Origin: Eriocheir sinensis | Taxonomy: Eukaryota; Arthropoda; Malacostraca; Decapoda; Varunidae | Direction of reading: 5' to 3' | Assembly: GCF_024679095.1 (NCBI RefSeq) | Contig: NC_066522.1 | Span: 13,988,753 to 14,052,752 of the forward strand | Length of the DNA stretch: 64,000 bases | In this document: positions 11,933 through 25,407 of the stretch, in pieces | How the letters are laid out: every line of letters starts with the position of its first letter | Position numbering within the stretch: the first letter of the stretch is position 1 | Program-made: the position numbers and the translations under genes | Notes under the pieces: generated by a model | What the model saw: the letters and a program-made list of their open reading frames with translations, nothing else | Told to the model about the DNA's origin: nothing | The model's database searches: none

Positions 11933-13570
11933 CTGCAGGCTCGCCGCTCCCATGCCGCTGACTTCTCACACAGAAAATGGTGCTTTGTCGAATGCGTCCC
12001 GGCCGCCGCGACCCCCAGGTAGTGTTTATGGTCGAGGCGAGGAGAATAAAGAGCAGTCATGAAAATTTTATCTTGCGAGCAACGAGCCCTGTGAAAAGTA
12101 AATGCTGGGTCACTCCCCTCAAGCAATAAAACGGCCATGAACGTTTTCTCAAAACAAAATTCCAGTTATAGTCGAGGAGAAGACAAAACTTATTTCTTAT
12201 TCTGAAGAGAAACGGTACAGAAGATAAGATCAAGAGGAAGGTCAAGAAACTGAATAAAGTGGCGTGCGATAACTCTCTGGAGGAGGAAACATGGAAACAT
12301 GGAAATGCAGGCAACAGAAAGCCTTTGGGCTCATTGCGAGGTTGCCCGCTCTGGTGATTTAATCTGCTCGACAGTCACTTGATGCCCGCAGAGCAGATGA
12401 AAGCACTTCGGTCTTAATTTTACTCCTGTCGCAATAAAATGACGGTCGATTCGATTTTTAAAGGAGTTGATGGTACTCGCATTCGGAGAAGCAGGAGGAG
12501 GGGGAGGGGGAGGGGGAGGAGGAAAAGGAAGAGGAGGAGGAGAAAGAAAAGAAGATAAGCAGTAAAAATAGGAGGAGAATGAGAGAACGAAGGGCAAAAT
12601 AAAAAAAGAACAAAACTACAAGCATGAATAGGAGACAGATAAGGACAACACTCAACCATTCCAACACAAACACGGCACCTTCCCCCAGACTCAAAGAACT
12701 TCCCATACCAACACGGAGGAGAGACAGACAGGCACAAGACACAAGCAAACAAGCATGCGAGACAACATCACCAACCAACCTAATTTACTTATCCCGACAC
12801 CCAACACCACCACGGCAACTCCATCACCGGCACATCCTCCTCCCATCACCACAACACATTCCCCATCACCACCATCACCACCTTCACCACCGCCAACGAC
12901 AAGGGTTTAGCGAAGGTGGACAGCGGTTTCATGGTGGCTGCCAAAGGTATAACTCACAAGGAACAAATCTGCCAGGATCGTCAACACAGCAACCACGTAC
13001 AAATAGCTTCGCTGAGTCCCGCCACCAGTATCACGTTTCAACATGTTCACCTGACATACTCCCACGCATACTCGCACATTGCATTCATCTCCACATCAAA
13101 GGAAAGGGAACACGCAGGGAGATGAACCCGTAGAGAGGTTTCGATAGCAAATCAGATTTCCTTATCGATTGTTTCCCTTTTTCATTTCTACACTACATTT
13201 TTATTCTATTTTATTCTTACTTTATTTTAATGCAGTACCTTCCCACTAGATGTCTCCCTAAAGCTACGCGAGGCACTAATACAAAATTAAATGCCTGGTT
13301 TGATTTCTTCACCTTAATTCGAGTTCGTGGCCTCATTAGGAACTTGCAAAAGGGCGGAGAAAGAATAACATTTATTTCCCTCCCTTTATTTTAGTTCATT
13401 CAAGTTGGTAAGAATTTAGTCTATCTGTCTGTCTATTTGTTTTTTGCCTCTGTTTTTATGTTGGTCTGTCTGTTCGTCTGTTTGTTACTGTATATTTCTG
13501 CTTGTCTGATTCTGTTTATTTGTGCGTTTCTGTTATATATAATTTTGTCTGTCTGTCTGTCTGTCTGTTT

Positions 13571-13572
<2 letters not shown>
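11931..13572. other. Mostly unique sequence
   Basis: GC-rich near 11940-12030, purine-rich (GGAGGGGG and AGGAGG words) at 12480-12600, ACC/CAC-rich at 12780-12900, AT-rich after 13140, with TCTG words before the CT array. No gene recognised; frame 12624-13133 is repeat-like (CAC-rich) and unsupported. Confidence 0.45.

Positions 13573-13651
<79 letters not shown>
13573..13651. repeat. (CT)39 microsatellite
   Basis: Perfect CT array of about 79 bp, preceded by (TCTG)5-6 at 13547-13570. Confidence 0.98.
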
Positions 13652-14970
<1,319 letters not shown>

Positions 14971-15030
14971 TGGATTTCACTTTACATATTTTCTCACAAG
15001 TTTCATTTTTTTTCCCCGGGCTTTAAACTA

Positions 15031-15290
15031 TTTAGGATTGACAACCTGTAGTATTTCTCCGTGTTTTTATGCGCCCAATTTACACACCTCTCCCCCTAAC
15101 TCCTTTTCCCAGGTAATTACACACCTTGGGATTGAATGCACTAGAATTTCTCCCTCCTTCCCCCCCCATGCCTTTTAATGGTTTGGGTCTGACGATATAT
15201 ATTTTCCTCCTACGTTTGCCCCATAATCTACGCGACTTGGGGCTAAAGTTTTATATTTCCCCCTACATTTTTTCCGGGGCTATACAGGAA
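15031..15290. repeat. Weak degenerate tandem repeat
   Basis: The pattern TTGGGNNTGA...ATTTYTCC followed by a C-rich patch recurs near 15031, 15125, 15183 and 15238. Units are strongly diverged (about 55-95 bp), so this may be an old minisatellite. Confidence 0.4.
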
Positions 15291-15805
15291 TTGCGGTACT
15301 TGATTTTCAATATTCCCGATTCATTTATCATTTTCTTTCATTAGGGCGTTTCACCACCTTCGTGCGGGAGAAGCTCGACAGTCCGGTGTATTTAGAGGCT
15401 TACGGTGCGTCGCGTGTGAAGGTCTCGTGTCCTCGTCCAACGCCGCGAGAGCGTGACGGAAATCAATGCTGAGTGTTGCGTCTCTCACAAATGGACAAAC
15501 AGACGCAGGCAATGGACCGAAGCATAAACATGGAGGGAAAACCAAAGCTCCCCCACCCCCGAAAAATAGCGGTTACTGAATTTCAAGGGGAATTTTATTT
15601 TCCCGTCGACAAAATTCCGCACAGGAGTGTTCAAATATTTGAAATAAAAAGAAGGAAACAAACAAAACAAGTGGCGTGGAGTGGAAGGGTATCACGCCAT
15701 CAAAGAAAGGACAAGCTTTTGTGTTACCATGAAGGGTTGAAGATGTGGCGCAGCCCTTGAAGGTCTGATCCCTGCTAAGACAAAGCTATGCCTTTATCTG
15801 CCAGG

Positions 15806-16019
15806 GTCCATACTCTCAAGCGTTTCGGGCTTACACATCCATATTTGATAGGGATTACATAGCGGTTGTAGGTATTTCCAGTGGTAGTTTTTATGAGCCT
15901 AGTGATAGTTAAACAAGGCTTCTGCACTATGAACGTGATAATCACTCATGAAAACCCGACCAATCTTTGTGATCTTTGGAAATATTTGTTGTGGAAGTCG
16001 AAAGCGTCCGAGAATACTG
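15806..16019. mobile_element. MITE-like element, family A copy 1
   Basis: Begins with a CATACTCTCAAGCGTTTCGG-like end and finishes with CGAAAGCGTCCGAGAATAC, which is its inverse with mismatches. The body shares GGTATTTCC, TTTTATGA, GTGATAGTT, CAAGGCTTCTGCAC, CACTCATG and CTTTGGAAAT-type words in the same order with copies at 27262, 27476 and 63704. No coding capacity. Superfamily unknown. Confidence 0.75.
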
Positions 16020-16389
16020 TCCTTCTGCTCATGCAACATTTCTATTTTACCGTGAGGACAATGGCCACAAAAAGTAAAAATTCTCAATCAGGTGAATCCC
16101 TGCTTCGATGTTAAGTGGCTCCAGTTAGAAATCTGTCAGTGTGTTTTATTCTGCCTATCTGTAAACTGACTGAGTAAACGAGCCAATTCAAATATTGCCT
16201 AAAAGGTTCAGTCACTTAATAAAATGTCTAGTTATAAATATTGGCTGTTACATATGCATACGGCGGCGGACAGATCTGCTCCAGAGCAGGGGATGGCAAC
16301 AGCGTTTGGGTACAACTGAGCCACCATTGAGGGTCTAACCCTGGCAGCGTCCAATGTCAGGACCTTTGAATAAGACAGAGGTTTAAGAC

Positions 16390-16663
16390 ATCTGAGTGAC
16401 TACTGTGAATAAAAGATGGACTTAGACAGGTCATATCACGAGTAAAATTGACAACAGATGAACAAACAATGTAAGAGAGTGGCAGTTCAGATATAATTAA
16501 AGAATTCAGGGCAGACTGAGAACCAGGTGGAGAAAAGAAATTAAAGCATTTGCTGGCGCAGGATCAACTAAGTAGACATCATTAAGACAGGTGGAAAACG
16601 TTGGGAAAGGCCTTTGTCCAGCAGTAGACTAGTAATGATTGACGACGACGACAATGACGATTA
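16390..16663 (+). mobile_element. RTE-like LINE 3' end, decayed
   Basis: Two frames separated by a frameshift read GRLRTRWRKEIKAFAGAG (from 16510) and RWKTLGKAFVQQ (16589-16624), with a stop where Trp is expected. This order, arginine-rich RW, then a W-x-x-LG-x-A-x-V-QQW end, is the usual C-terminus of RTE-type non-LTR retrotransposon ORF2. A GAC/TGA-type simple tail follows (about 16637-16663), as is typical for these elements. The 5' boundary is uncertain. The next transposon abuts the tail. Confidence 0.65.
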
Positions 16664-17623
16664 TGGGAGACCGGGGCAAGTTGGCACAATTTTTACATTT
16701 TCGCTGATGGAAGCAAAACGATAGAGGATTTTGTTAATTTGATAGTTTCAGTCAAAACTACAAACATTCCTCTTACATTCCATGCAATAAAAACAATGTT
16801 TTCTCTCCAAACAAAAGTACAGCATTCTTTAGAAAAAAACAATTAACATGTGCCAACTTACCCCGCATACGGGGTAAGTTGGCACATACTATGGGGTAAA
16901 TTGGCACATCATATATTAAAAGCAACTTAGAAGCGTATGACCGTAAATTTATATACAGATTATCTGTACTGTGTAATTTAAAGACCATTCTGTCCCAAAG
17001 TAACACAAAACATACATTTTCAGTCGAGAAAATACCGATACCACAGCATCCTAACAAAAGACTGACCATTTATCATATTAAAGTGAAAATAATTAATTAA
17101 TTGTAGCCTATTTGCTTATCAATCTATCTGTCAAAAGCAGCCTAGCACTGTAGGCTATGTGAGTGTGTGCATGCCGCAACCAGTTCATGTATAGCCTAAT
17201 ATGAGGCAAGTTGACACTGAGCCAACGTGCCCCGTTTTCATTGAGCCAACTTGCCCCATTCAAGAAATTAGTCATAAACAACGATTTTAGTATATACTGA
17301 GAAACCTAGTGTGATCGGTATTGAGGGTAGACAGTCCTTATACCCTAAGTTAGAATATGGCTGAATTGAAAAGTACCCCCTAATAAACAGAGACATGTTA
17401 TACCAAATATTATAATCAAAAGAAAATTTACTTTCCAGCATCAAAATCAAACTTTGCCCCACAGCAGCCAACTCGTGCGACCCCTGAGGATGGCAGTTGA
17501 CAGTTGGCAACTGGGGAACAATGTGGCGATTACTTGGTGTGCGTATCGCTGCCGTCGAGCAGTAAATAGTGAAATTATTTCAAGCGTGCCAACTTACTGT
17601 AGCCAACTTGCCCCGGTCTCCCC
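16664..17623. mobile_element. 960-bp TIR element with repeated GGGGCAAGTTGGCACA motif
   Basis: Terminal inverted repeats match perfectly over 21 bp: GGGAGACCGGGGCAAGTTGG plus C at 16665-16685 and its reverse complement at 17602-17622. TA flanks both ends (16662-16663 and 17624-17625), compatible with a TA target duplication, although TA-rich sequence on the right makes this weak. Copies of the subterminal motif GGGGCAAGTTGGCACA recur inside in both orientations: 16673 (+), 16849 (-), 16871 (+), 16893 (+), 17203 (+, diverged), 17218 (-, diverged), 17242 (-), 17586 (-, diverged) and 17602 (-). No transposase open frame is visible; the 98-residue minus frame 16773-17069 reads through the motifs and is not convincing. 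It is probably a non-autonomous DNA transposon. Family not identified. Confidence 0.85.
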
Positions 17624-17633
17624 TATATATAAA

Positions 17634-18327
<694 letters not shown>

Positions 18328-18520
18328 GAGGTGGTGTGGTGGTGGTGGAATGGTTTGGTGGTGGTGGTGGTTGTGGTGGTGATGATGATGGTGGTGGTGT
18401 TGACTGTAGCTATGTCGATTAGAATTATGAAAGTAACCAGGATAATGATGACAATGATGATGATGATCAAGATATTGCTAATGATGGTAATGATAATAAT
18501 GAAATAATAACAATAAGAAT
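18328..18520. repeat. GGT/GAT-rich degenerate trinucleotide stretch
   Basis: GGTGGT and GTGATGATGATG runs (18328-18400) grade into looser GAT/AAT words. The Val/Met-rich and Thr/Ile-rich frames are translations of the repeat. Confidence 0.8.
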
Positions 18521-21500
18521 GTGACAATGATTACAACAATATTGCTTTCTGTTCTTCCCCCAACGCGTCCATCACGCCGCCACAACATCCATAAAAAAAA
18601 AAAAGTTCTTCGCCGAGCAGGTCCTGAGATCAGCCAGCCTTGGTGCCTCCCTCTTCGCCCCCCATCCACCCCCGACTCCCCCTCAGGATCATGACTCGCT
18701 GGAAAGGATGATAATTACGTGAAACTCCCCAACACATAAAAGGGGAAGAAGAAAACAGCGCCAGCTCACGATGCAGGACAGGCCCCTGGAGGCTCGCTGG
18801 CTAGACTACACACACACGCGTTATCTGCAAGAACTCTAACTCAGGAGTCTGAGGGAGCACGAGCACGACAATCTAGATCTTCTCAGCAAACTTCTCCATG
18901 GAACTAGACTTCTGATTTCCACCTCACTCACTCGTCTAGTTAATATGTACCAAGTTCTATTTTCTCTTCATTGTAAATTCATTAAACAATTCTATTTTTA
19001 GCAAACTGACGTCAGTTAAGGGAACAATGAGTGGTGGGTGAGGGGAGGGGGACGAGGGCATCGACATCGGCATAGTATTGGTGTGGATGAAGGCCGTGGA
19101 AGGTGTCTGTGGATCACGTCGGGTCAGGTCACATACTACACTCGCCTAGCCGGTCATTAGGTCACGCTGCGTCATAGCGCGCGCCCTTCTGCACATTGGG
19201 GCTTTGGAGGACTATGGTTATTGTTACGAGAAAACAACGCGTAAATTTTCTTATTGCTGAGGTCCGTCGTGTTTTCCTAAAGGTTTTAAGGCGTTCCACA
19301 TTCGCGGTTTTATTTCTTCGCGCGGCGTTCCTCCCGACATACAGCATCCGTAGCGACCCATCAAAATAAGAGCGTACTCACCACGTCCCCACAAAGGCCC
19401 GTAAGTCTACATGATCATGGCCATAAAGTGGACTTAAAGCACAGCCATGTCGGGGCGCGCGGGACCAACACACACCTGCGGCTGCTGAGGGACGGCCACC
19501 TGTCGAGACGTGCCGCCCCCTACCTTCAGCAGGGCCCCTTCCTCCCCGTCTGAAAGGTGAGGGGAAGGAATGGACATGTGCCGGCAAAGCGGTCACAAAC
19601 AAAAGGGTGAGCAGAAGGAGAGGTAAAAGGGAGCATCCCTGTGTAATTAAACAAACACAATCTACTGTGTTTCTGTTATTTTTAAAGAGTTCAAAGGGAG
19701 AGCGAGTGAGTGGCAAACATTCTCTCAGAAGAAAAACATAAAAGATAAATAAGGAGAATATGCAGAAGGGATTATATAGAGCAGCAAAATTGTTTTTAGG
19801 ATAAACAGAAAATAAACAACCGTGAATAGACAACTGCAAAGTAAGAAGCGGAGAGATTATAACGGAGCCCGTGGAAATTAGCGAAAAGAAAAATGATCAC
19901 CGAGGGTAAAAAGTGAACCGAGAGAACTTACTAGATTACATTTAAATAACATAAGACCAAGGAAACTAAAAATGGCGTGCGAGTTCAACTGTATATAAAT
20001 AAAATAAAAAATAAAAAGATATGAGAAAGAATGAGGGAGGAGACAGGCTCCGATTAAGTATTCTGAATCCTGGGTTTTACTGTGAACTTTAAAATACTGT
20101 TTTCCTTCCTTCAGTAAAACAGGGCCCTTTCCCTGCCGCCAGCACCTCACGCACGCTAAGCCATGTAACAGCACGCCACACACCTGTACGCGGCGGCGAG
20201 GCGATCACACGTTTGCCCTTCATCAGGCTAAGTGACGGCGGTAGTCTCCTGTTATGTAAATCGAGCCCTGACCAACGGGACGAAAGGCGACGTACAGAGG
20301 CAAGCAAGCACGAGAGCTGCGTGATACAAACCAAAACCAAATTGTGGCTCGTGGTTCACTAAGGAGAACGAGAAAACATCTTTACAGTTTATTTACTATT
20401 CACGGCCTTGCGGAGACTTTTTTTGGCACGAACATAAAGAAATCATCATTGATATTATATTTGCGGGAGTAACAGAACGTTTCTTTCCTAAATAAATCAT
20501 GTGGTATAAGAATATTTGTATTTGCTTATACCTTTGTTGATTTGTCAGTATAGAAAAAATGGAAATACTTATAGCGTTCGATACATGTTTGTGAAGGATT
20601 ATAACCCATTAGTCGCTATAAATATGAAATACCAATCGTGACAACTGAGCTTAAAGAACATGAAAGAAAAAAGTAAATGGCTAAGCTCCAGCACAGAGCA
20701 GCGGAGCACGGACCGCGGCGGCCCAACCAATCATGCAAAGAAAACGAACAAATGCTTGCCCTGGCATGACGCATACTAAATACTTTTGCAGCCGATACTA
20801 ACCTAGGTTGGTATTGTTAGACACTTTCGCTTCTCACATCAGCTATTTCTAAAGGTCAAAGAGGGGATCAGTCGGGTTCTAATGAGTGTCTCTTCAAATT
20901 CATGTTACAGAAGAAGGGTCAAACTACCACCAGGGTCATACAACTACTCCTGGAAATGCCCACAACTCATACGAAAGCCTTGTCAAATATGTGTTCTTGG
21001 GCGCCGAGATGTCTTATAATACGACTCTAAAACTCATTCATCACCAACCGCATCAAACTTTCATCGGGGGCGCACGTCAAAAGCACTCCACAAGGAAGGA
21101 AGCGTCGCGCCTCCTCTGACGGAATGAATAAAGGAGAAAATAATGCTTGAGGCGTCACAAGAATGATCGCGTGTCTGGTGCAGTGTATGAACAAAGCAAG
21201 CAACGTCTTTTTTTTTTCAATCAAGAGCAGAGAAAGAAGAGTAAGTGGGTTTGTGGAAGAGGTACAGGTAGAGGTGAAGGAAAGACAGTAGGAGTGTATA
21301 ATTCTATGGTGTAGGTTCGTTAATTGCTCTGATGTAACTGGAACACCATCTTCCCTACGCACACATACCAAAAGAAACATAATTGAACATAGGTTACTGG
21401 TATCGATGACAAAGGAGCTTCGGCGGATATGTATGTATGTAATGCAGACCAATTCAATCAAATGAGTTAAGAGGTAAAAAAAAAAATCGGGCCATTGTTG

Positions 21501-22261
21501 CAAGAGGTCCATTTCTGGATTACTTTTGCTTGCTAAAAAGAAAAACACGAAATAGTTTAACTTAAAGGATGTTTGAAAACTCACGACGAGACCACGGACT
21601 GAACAAGCAAGTCATTATGTCAACTTTTACCGCTGACGGTGTGACCTGAGTCGCCTAAACGTGTAGGATTATCAGGAAAGCACTCTCTATATCTATGCTA
21701 TATATAATATCTTGTACTGACTTTTAAAAACAGCAGTGATGGCCAGCAGTGAAGAAAGCGTCTTTTTCACACTCTTGCCAACACGAAAAGAAAGCAGTCA
21801 AATTATTCATGTCGTGGGTCAGGAGCCTCGTCCGCCGGGACAAAAAACACAGCGGAGACCCAGACCGTGTAGACAACATAAATAGTTTCCAGCCATCACC
21901 GCAGCCAGCCAGGGTCACAGGGCTGCTGGGCGGCGTGGAAACAGCTCTGTTGAGGGAACGTTCTGGTGTTGCTTTAGATGCGCACGAGGCATTCCAGGTT
22001 GATGGTGTTTATCTGAGGAGCTTCCACGGTGAAGACCCGCGACCTTCGAGAAAGCTGAGCCGTGGGCAATTATCGATCTGGATGATGACGTAATTGTACC
22101 GTTACCGACACATTCTACGTCGAGTTTCAATAAATTAATTCATATTTTCTAAAGTAAAAGCAGATTAGTATTTTTGTGTACAACAGAAAGTTAAGAAGCT
22201 CGTAAAAAGAGTAAGTAAAATAGCACGTACATTCTGAGTAGTTTTAACGCCTTTCCTACAT
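18521..22261. other. Long mostly unique segment, no gene recognised
   Basis: About 3.7 kb without clear repeats: GC-rich patches at 18600-18720, 19440-19560, 20100-20290 and 21800-22080, AT-rich between. Several 60-185-codon frames exist but none shows a recognised domain. Possible intron or intergenic DNA. Confidence 0.4.
21027..21584 (-). other. Unrecognised 185-codon open frame
   Basis: Longest open frame in the window that is not a translation of simple repeats. The product is rich in Leu, Ser and Thr, with a Lys-rich patch near its middle (VEKKKTLL-like) coming from a T-run in the DNA. No signal peptide, domain or catalytic motif recognised, and the length is near what chance gives in a 64-kb window. 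Listed only so that it can be tested; probably not a gene. Confidence 0.08.
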
Positions 22262-22735
22262 ACTTTTTTGCCTAAAGAGTGTGTCTGGGTGTGGTGCGTG
22301 GTGTGGTGTTGCCGAGTGTGGCGTGTGGTGTGGCTGGGGGTGGTATGGTGTGGTGTGGCCGAGTGTCATTGGTGATGTGGTGTGTCTGGGTGTGATATGT
22401 GGTGTGGTGTGGCTGGGTGTGATGTGCAGTGTGGTGTGATTGGGTGTGATGTGTAGTGTGGTGTGGCTGGGTGTGATGTGTAGTGTGGTGTGGCTCGGTG
22501 TGGTGTGTGGTGTGATTGGGTGTTGTGTGCGGTGTGGTGTGGTGTTGTGTGCGGTGTGGTGTGGCAGTGTTGTGTGCGGTGTGGTGTGGGGGGGTGTTGT
22601 GTGCGGTGTGGTGTGGCGGGGTGTTGTGTGCGGTGTGGTGTGGCGGGGTGTTGTGTGCGGTGTGGTGTGGCGGGGTGTTGTGTGCGATGTGGTGTGGTGG
22701 GGTGTTGTAAGCTGTGTGGTGTAGCGGAGTTTCAT
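22262..22735. repeat. GT-rich 27-bp minisatellite
   Basis: About 17 units of roughly 27 bp made of GTGTGGTGTGG, GTGTGATGTG and GGGGTGTTGTGTGCG words. The 3' half is homogeneous (four nearly identical units around 22590-22680), the 5' half degenerate. Strong strand bias: almost no C or A on the plus strand. Cys/Val-rich and Thr/His/Pro-rich frames across it (22256-22735 minus, 22490-22933 plus) are artefacts. Confidence 0.92.
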
Positions 22736-22858
22736 TTGCCTACAACATACTGCAGTAGAGGGGTAGGGGGAGGGAAGGGGGGGGGGGTGGAGGTGCAGTC
22801 GGAGTCGGAGTCGGAATCTTTTATATTCGACTCAACACCCCTGCTTCTGATTATATTA

Positions 22859-23009
22859 ATAGGTGTACCTAATATCGCCAAATGTGGGGTACAAACTTGG
22901 CAGAGGGACTGTTTGTGCCTCGAGTGGCAGTAGTGGGCTAAAGAGTAGCTTATAAGTTAGGAAACGTACTGAATCCTGGATCGGCTATGGTGATGTTAGG
23001 TGCGCCTAT
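22859..23009. mobile_element. 151-bp internally deleted TIR element (family B)
   Basis: Left end ATAGGTGTACCTAATATCGC and right end reading, in reverse complement, ATAGGCGCACCTAACATCAC form terminal inverted repeats. It matches the two ends of the 647-bp element at 52473-53119: the left about 100 bp (CCAAATGTGGGGTACAAACT, GGCTAAAGAGTAGC) and the right about 55 bp (AAGTTAGGAAACGTAC, CCTGGATCGGCTATGG) are fused directly, missing the middle of about 495 bp. TA lies on both sides, compatible with a TA target duplication. Confidence 0.85.
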
Positions 23010-23395
23010 TAGTAGCAATTTATTTTTTCAATACTATTTATTGCAAGAGTTTGCTGCAACATTTTTTTTACTTACTGGACATTTTAAGCTCTTTACTAAA
23101 AAAATGCAATCAATTTCACCTTTTATACGCCATATACAAATATAATTATAGTATAAGCGCATGGCTGGTTGTTTGTTTTTGTATTTTTTTATTCTTTCTT
23201 TCTCTTTTTTTTGTATGTGAACGCCTGTGAATGTTTTCTAGCCGCCCAAAAAACGAGGCAAGAAAGTTAAGCAGCACGGTGACAAGGAGGCGAGAATATA
23301 TAGAAGAGAGGGCATTTCGAAGTAAAAGTAGAAAGACGACAGAGAGAGGAGGAAGGAAATACGTAGAAGTTAAAGGAGAATTCTCGATGCAGGAG
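23010..23395. other. AT-rich unique sequence
   Basis: T-rich 23020-23220 then purine-rich. No gene recognised. Confidence 0.45.
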
Positions 23396-23520
23396 AAGGA
23401 GGAGGAGGAGGAGGAGGTGATACTAGAAAATAGGAGTTCGTACAAAATGAGGAGGAGGAGGAGGAGGAGGAGGTGATACTAGAAAATAGGGGTTCGTACA
23501 AGATAAGGAGGAAGACCTGA
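23396..23520. repeat. GGA array with 56-bp tandem duplication
   Basis: A block GTGATACTAGAAAATAGG begins at 23417 and recurs at 23473, each preceded by GGAGGAGGAGG. The duplicated unit is 56 bp. Confidence 0.85.
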
Positions 23521-23671
23521 GGAGGAGGAAGTGAAAGAGAAGAAGGAGGCTAAGCAGCTATCAGGGAAGCAGAAGGACGGAGTGTTGATACAAAGTCAAA
23601 GTGAGTCAAAGATACAAAGACGTGGGTGCTCTGGGAGTCTCTAACAAGGTCTCAACGTGTTACAGTGTGCG

Positions 23672-23703
23672 AGGGGGGGGGGGGGGGAGAGAGAGAGAGA
23701 GAT
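23672..23703. repeat. Poly(G)-(GA)n run
   Basis: About 15 G followed by GA units. A second poly(G) run of about 11 lies at 23978-23990. Confidence 0.85.
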
Positions 23704-25407
23704 AGAAAAACACCAGAAGACCAATACTTGTTTTAGGAAATTGAAGCCGGGCAGAGGAAAAGTAATCGAAGGAAGTGATGCGTAGCGAGTACACATACGC
23801 ATATACGCAGTTGTTGCCAGCTGGGGAAGGATTCTAGTACTTCTCTTTCCATTACTTTAATTCTAGATATATTTGTCTTGCTCGGCTGGCATCTGCAATG
23901 GGGGTGATCGATAAAGTAATCATAACAAAGTGTGCGAGTGTGTAGAAGGGTAAGGGGGGACGGAGGTGTGTGTGTGTGGGGGGGGGGGGGGTAGGCGGGT
24001 GAGTGTAAGATGGAGGAGAATAAAGTGTAAGTGGGTGTGTTTTCCATATGCAATACCACAAGTTAGTAGACAGTCCCCACACAGCAATATTCCTCTTGAC
24101 ATCTCCCTCCCGCTCGCACGATGGATTTCCTTCTGTCATCCCTCCCACCCACGCACATCACATGCTCTTTCTGCGCGGCTCCCCCGATCCTATCTGTCCC
24201 TTTTTCCGGCAGCCTCCGCACCATCACCCACACCAAGCCACCCCCTCCAGCGTGTTCTTCCCTCGCCACGTCACCCCTGAAAGTGAATCCGCCGCCCAGA
24301 AAGTTTTTACTGTCAGCTGCACTCTTCTCCCCGTCGCCCCTCCGCCGGTTCACCTTTCAAAGTGACGAAAAGGAAAAAAAAAGTTCCCCAAGACATTCAT
24401 TAATATCCCCCAGACCCATGTGTTCTTGGTTGACATTGACGTTGACGTGTTCAAAGTCGCTTTTTTCGTATTTTGTATTTTTTTCTACCTAATGACAAAG
24501 AAACTGTAACACATCTATACCGGTCTAGGATAACTGCTGTGCTATTTAAAACTTTCCCACACGGCTTCAGAAAAATGCATTCTTATATATACCTGGCCCA
24601 TTAAAACTTTCTGAAAATATATCTTCAACACTCTTTTCCTCCAGTATGTCGTTTTCTGCTGTACTCCGAGGTATAAAGTTGTGACAATGCCTCAGTCGAA
24701 GGGACAGACCTAATGCACAAGTATTCTAATTGATCAATTTATAATAACACTCAAGCAAAGTCAATAAAACAACTATTAAAGAAAATAAAGTGCACTGCAG
24801 GATTATGTCTAATAACTTCTAAAAGTCGAGGGACTGCAGCTCTTCATGCAAACAATCATCCGCTCATTGTAGCTCATCGTAGTGCCTCGCGTGCTATTGA
24901 TACATCCATTGTTAAGTCGTCACCAGGATGATTGGATAATAACGTTAATTTGTTGAGCTAATTACAGACTGCTGGAAGCGTCTTCACACGAAACATCAAT
25001 CAAAAAACACCTCAACGTCTTTTGATACCAAGGGAATGTAGTGCTATTTAAAAAGGTACCAATTAGATATTGATTTATCCGAGAGACAATCTCATTAAAA
25101 ATATAACCTATGCTGCTGCACTGCTGACACGTAAGGAGCCTGTGTCACTAGAGACATGAGCCGCGCTGCCTGCATGAACACTCAACAGCTGCACACTACC
25201 TACAGACCTTAAAACTGACCTCTATGGACTAAATTACTTTTTTCGAGAAACAGCTGGACTGAAAATGTGCCGCTATATTACTTCACACACAATAAACTCG
25301 TGAAGTCGAAAAGTTGTATCTTTATAGCACACCCCCTTTAAGAGTTCCGTAGCTCAGCAATATTCTCTCGCATTACCCGGACTTTCCTTCCATCACTTGT
25401 CTTTGTT
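23704..25407. other. Unique sequence, no gene recognised
   Basis: C-rich patch 24080-24360 with pyrimidine bias, AT-rich from 24420. Frame 24121-24492 (plus) has no recognised product. Confidence 0.45.

Noticed and set aside
16773..17069. Transposase in the 960-bp TIR element
   Set aside because: The 98-residue frame runs across the repeated motif, is short, and lacks any DDE/D-like or DNA-binding pattern I can see.
21027..21584. Host gene candidate of 185 codons
   Set aside because: No domain, no codon or splice evidence; kept only as a very low-confidence entry.
22490..22933. Cys-rich 147-residue frame, possible secreted peptide
   Set aside because: Its repeated CCVRCGVxG pattern is the 27-bp GT minisatellite read in one frame; no signal peptide and no unique cysteine spacing.
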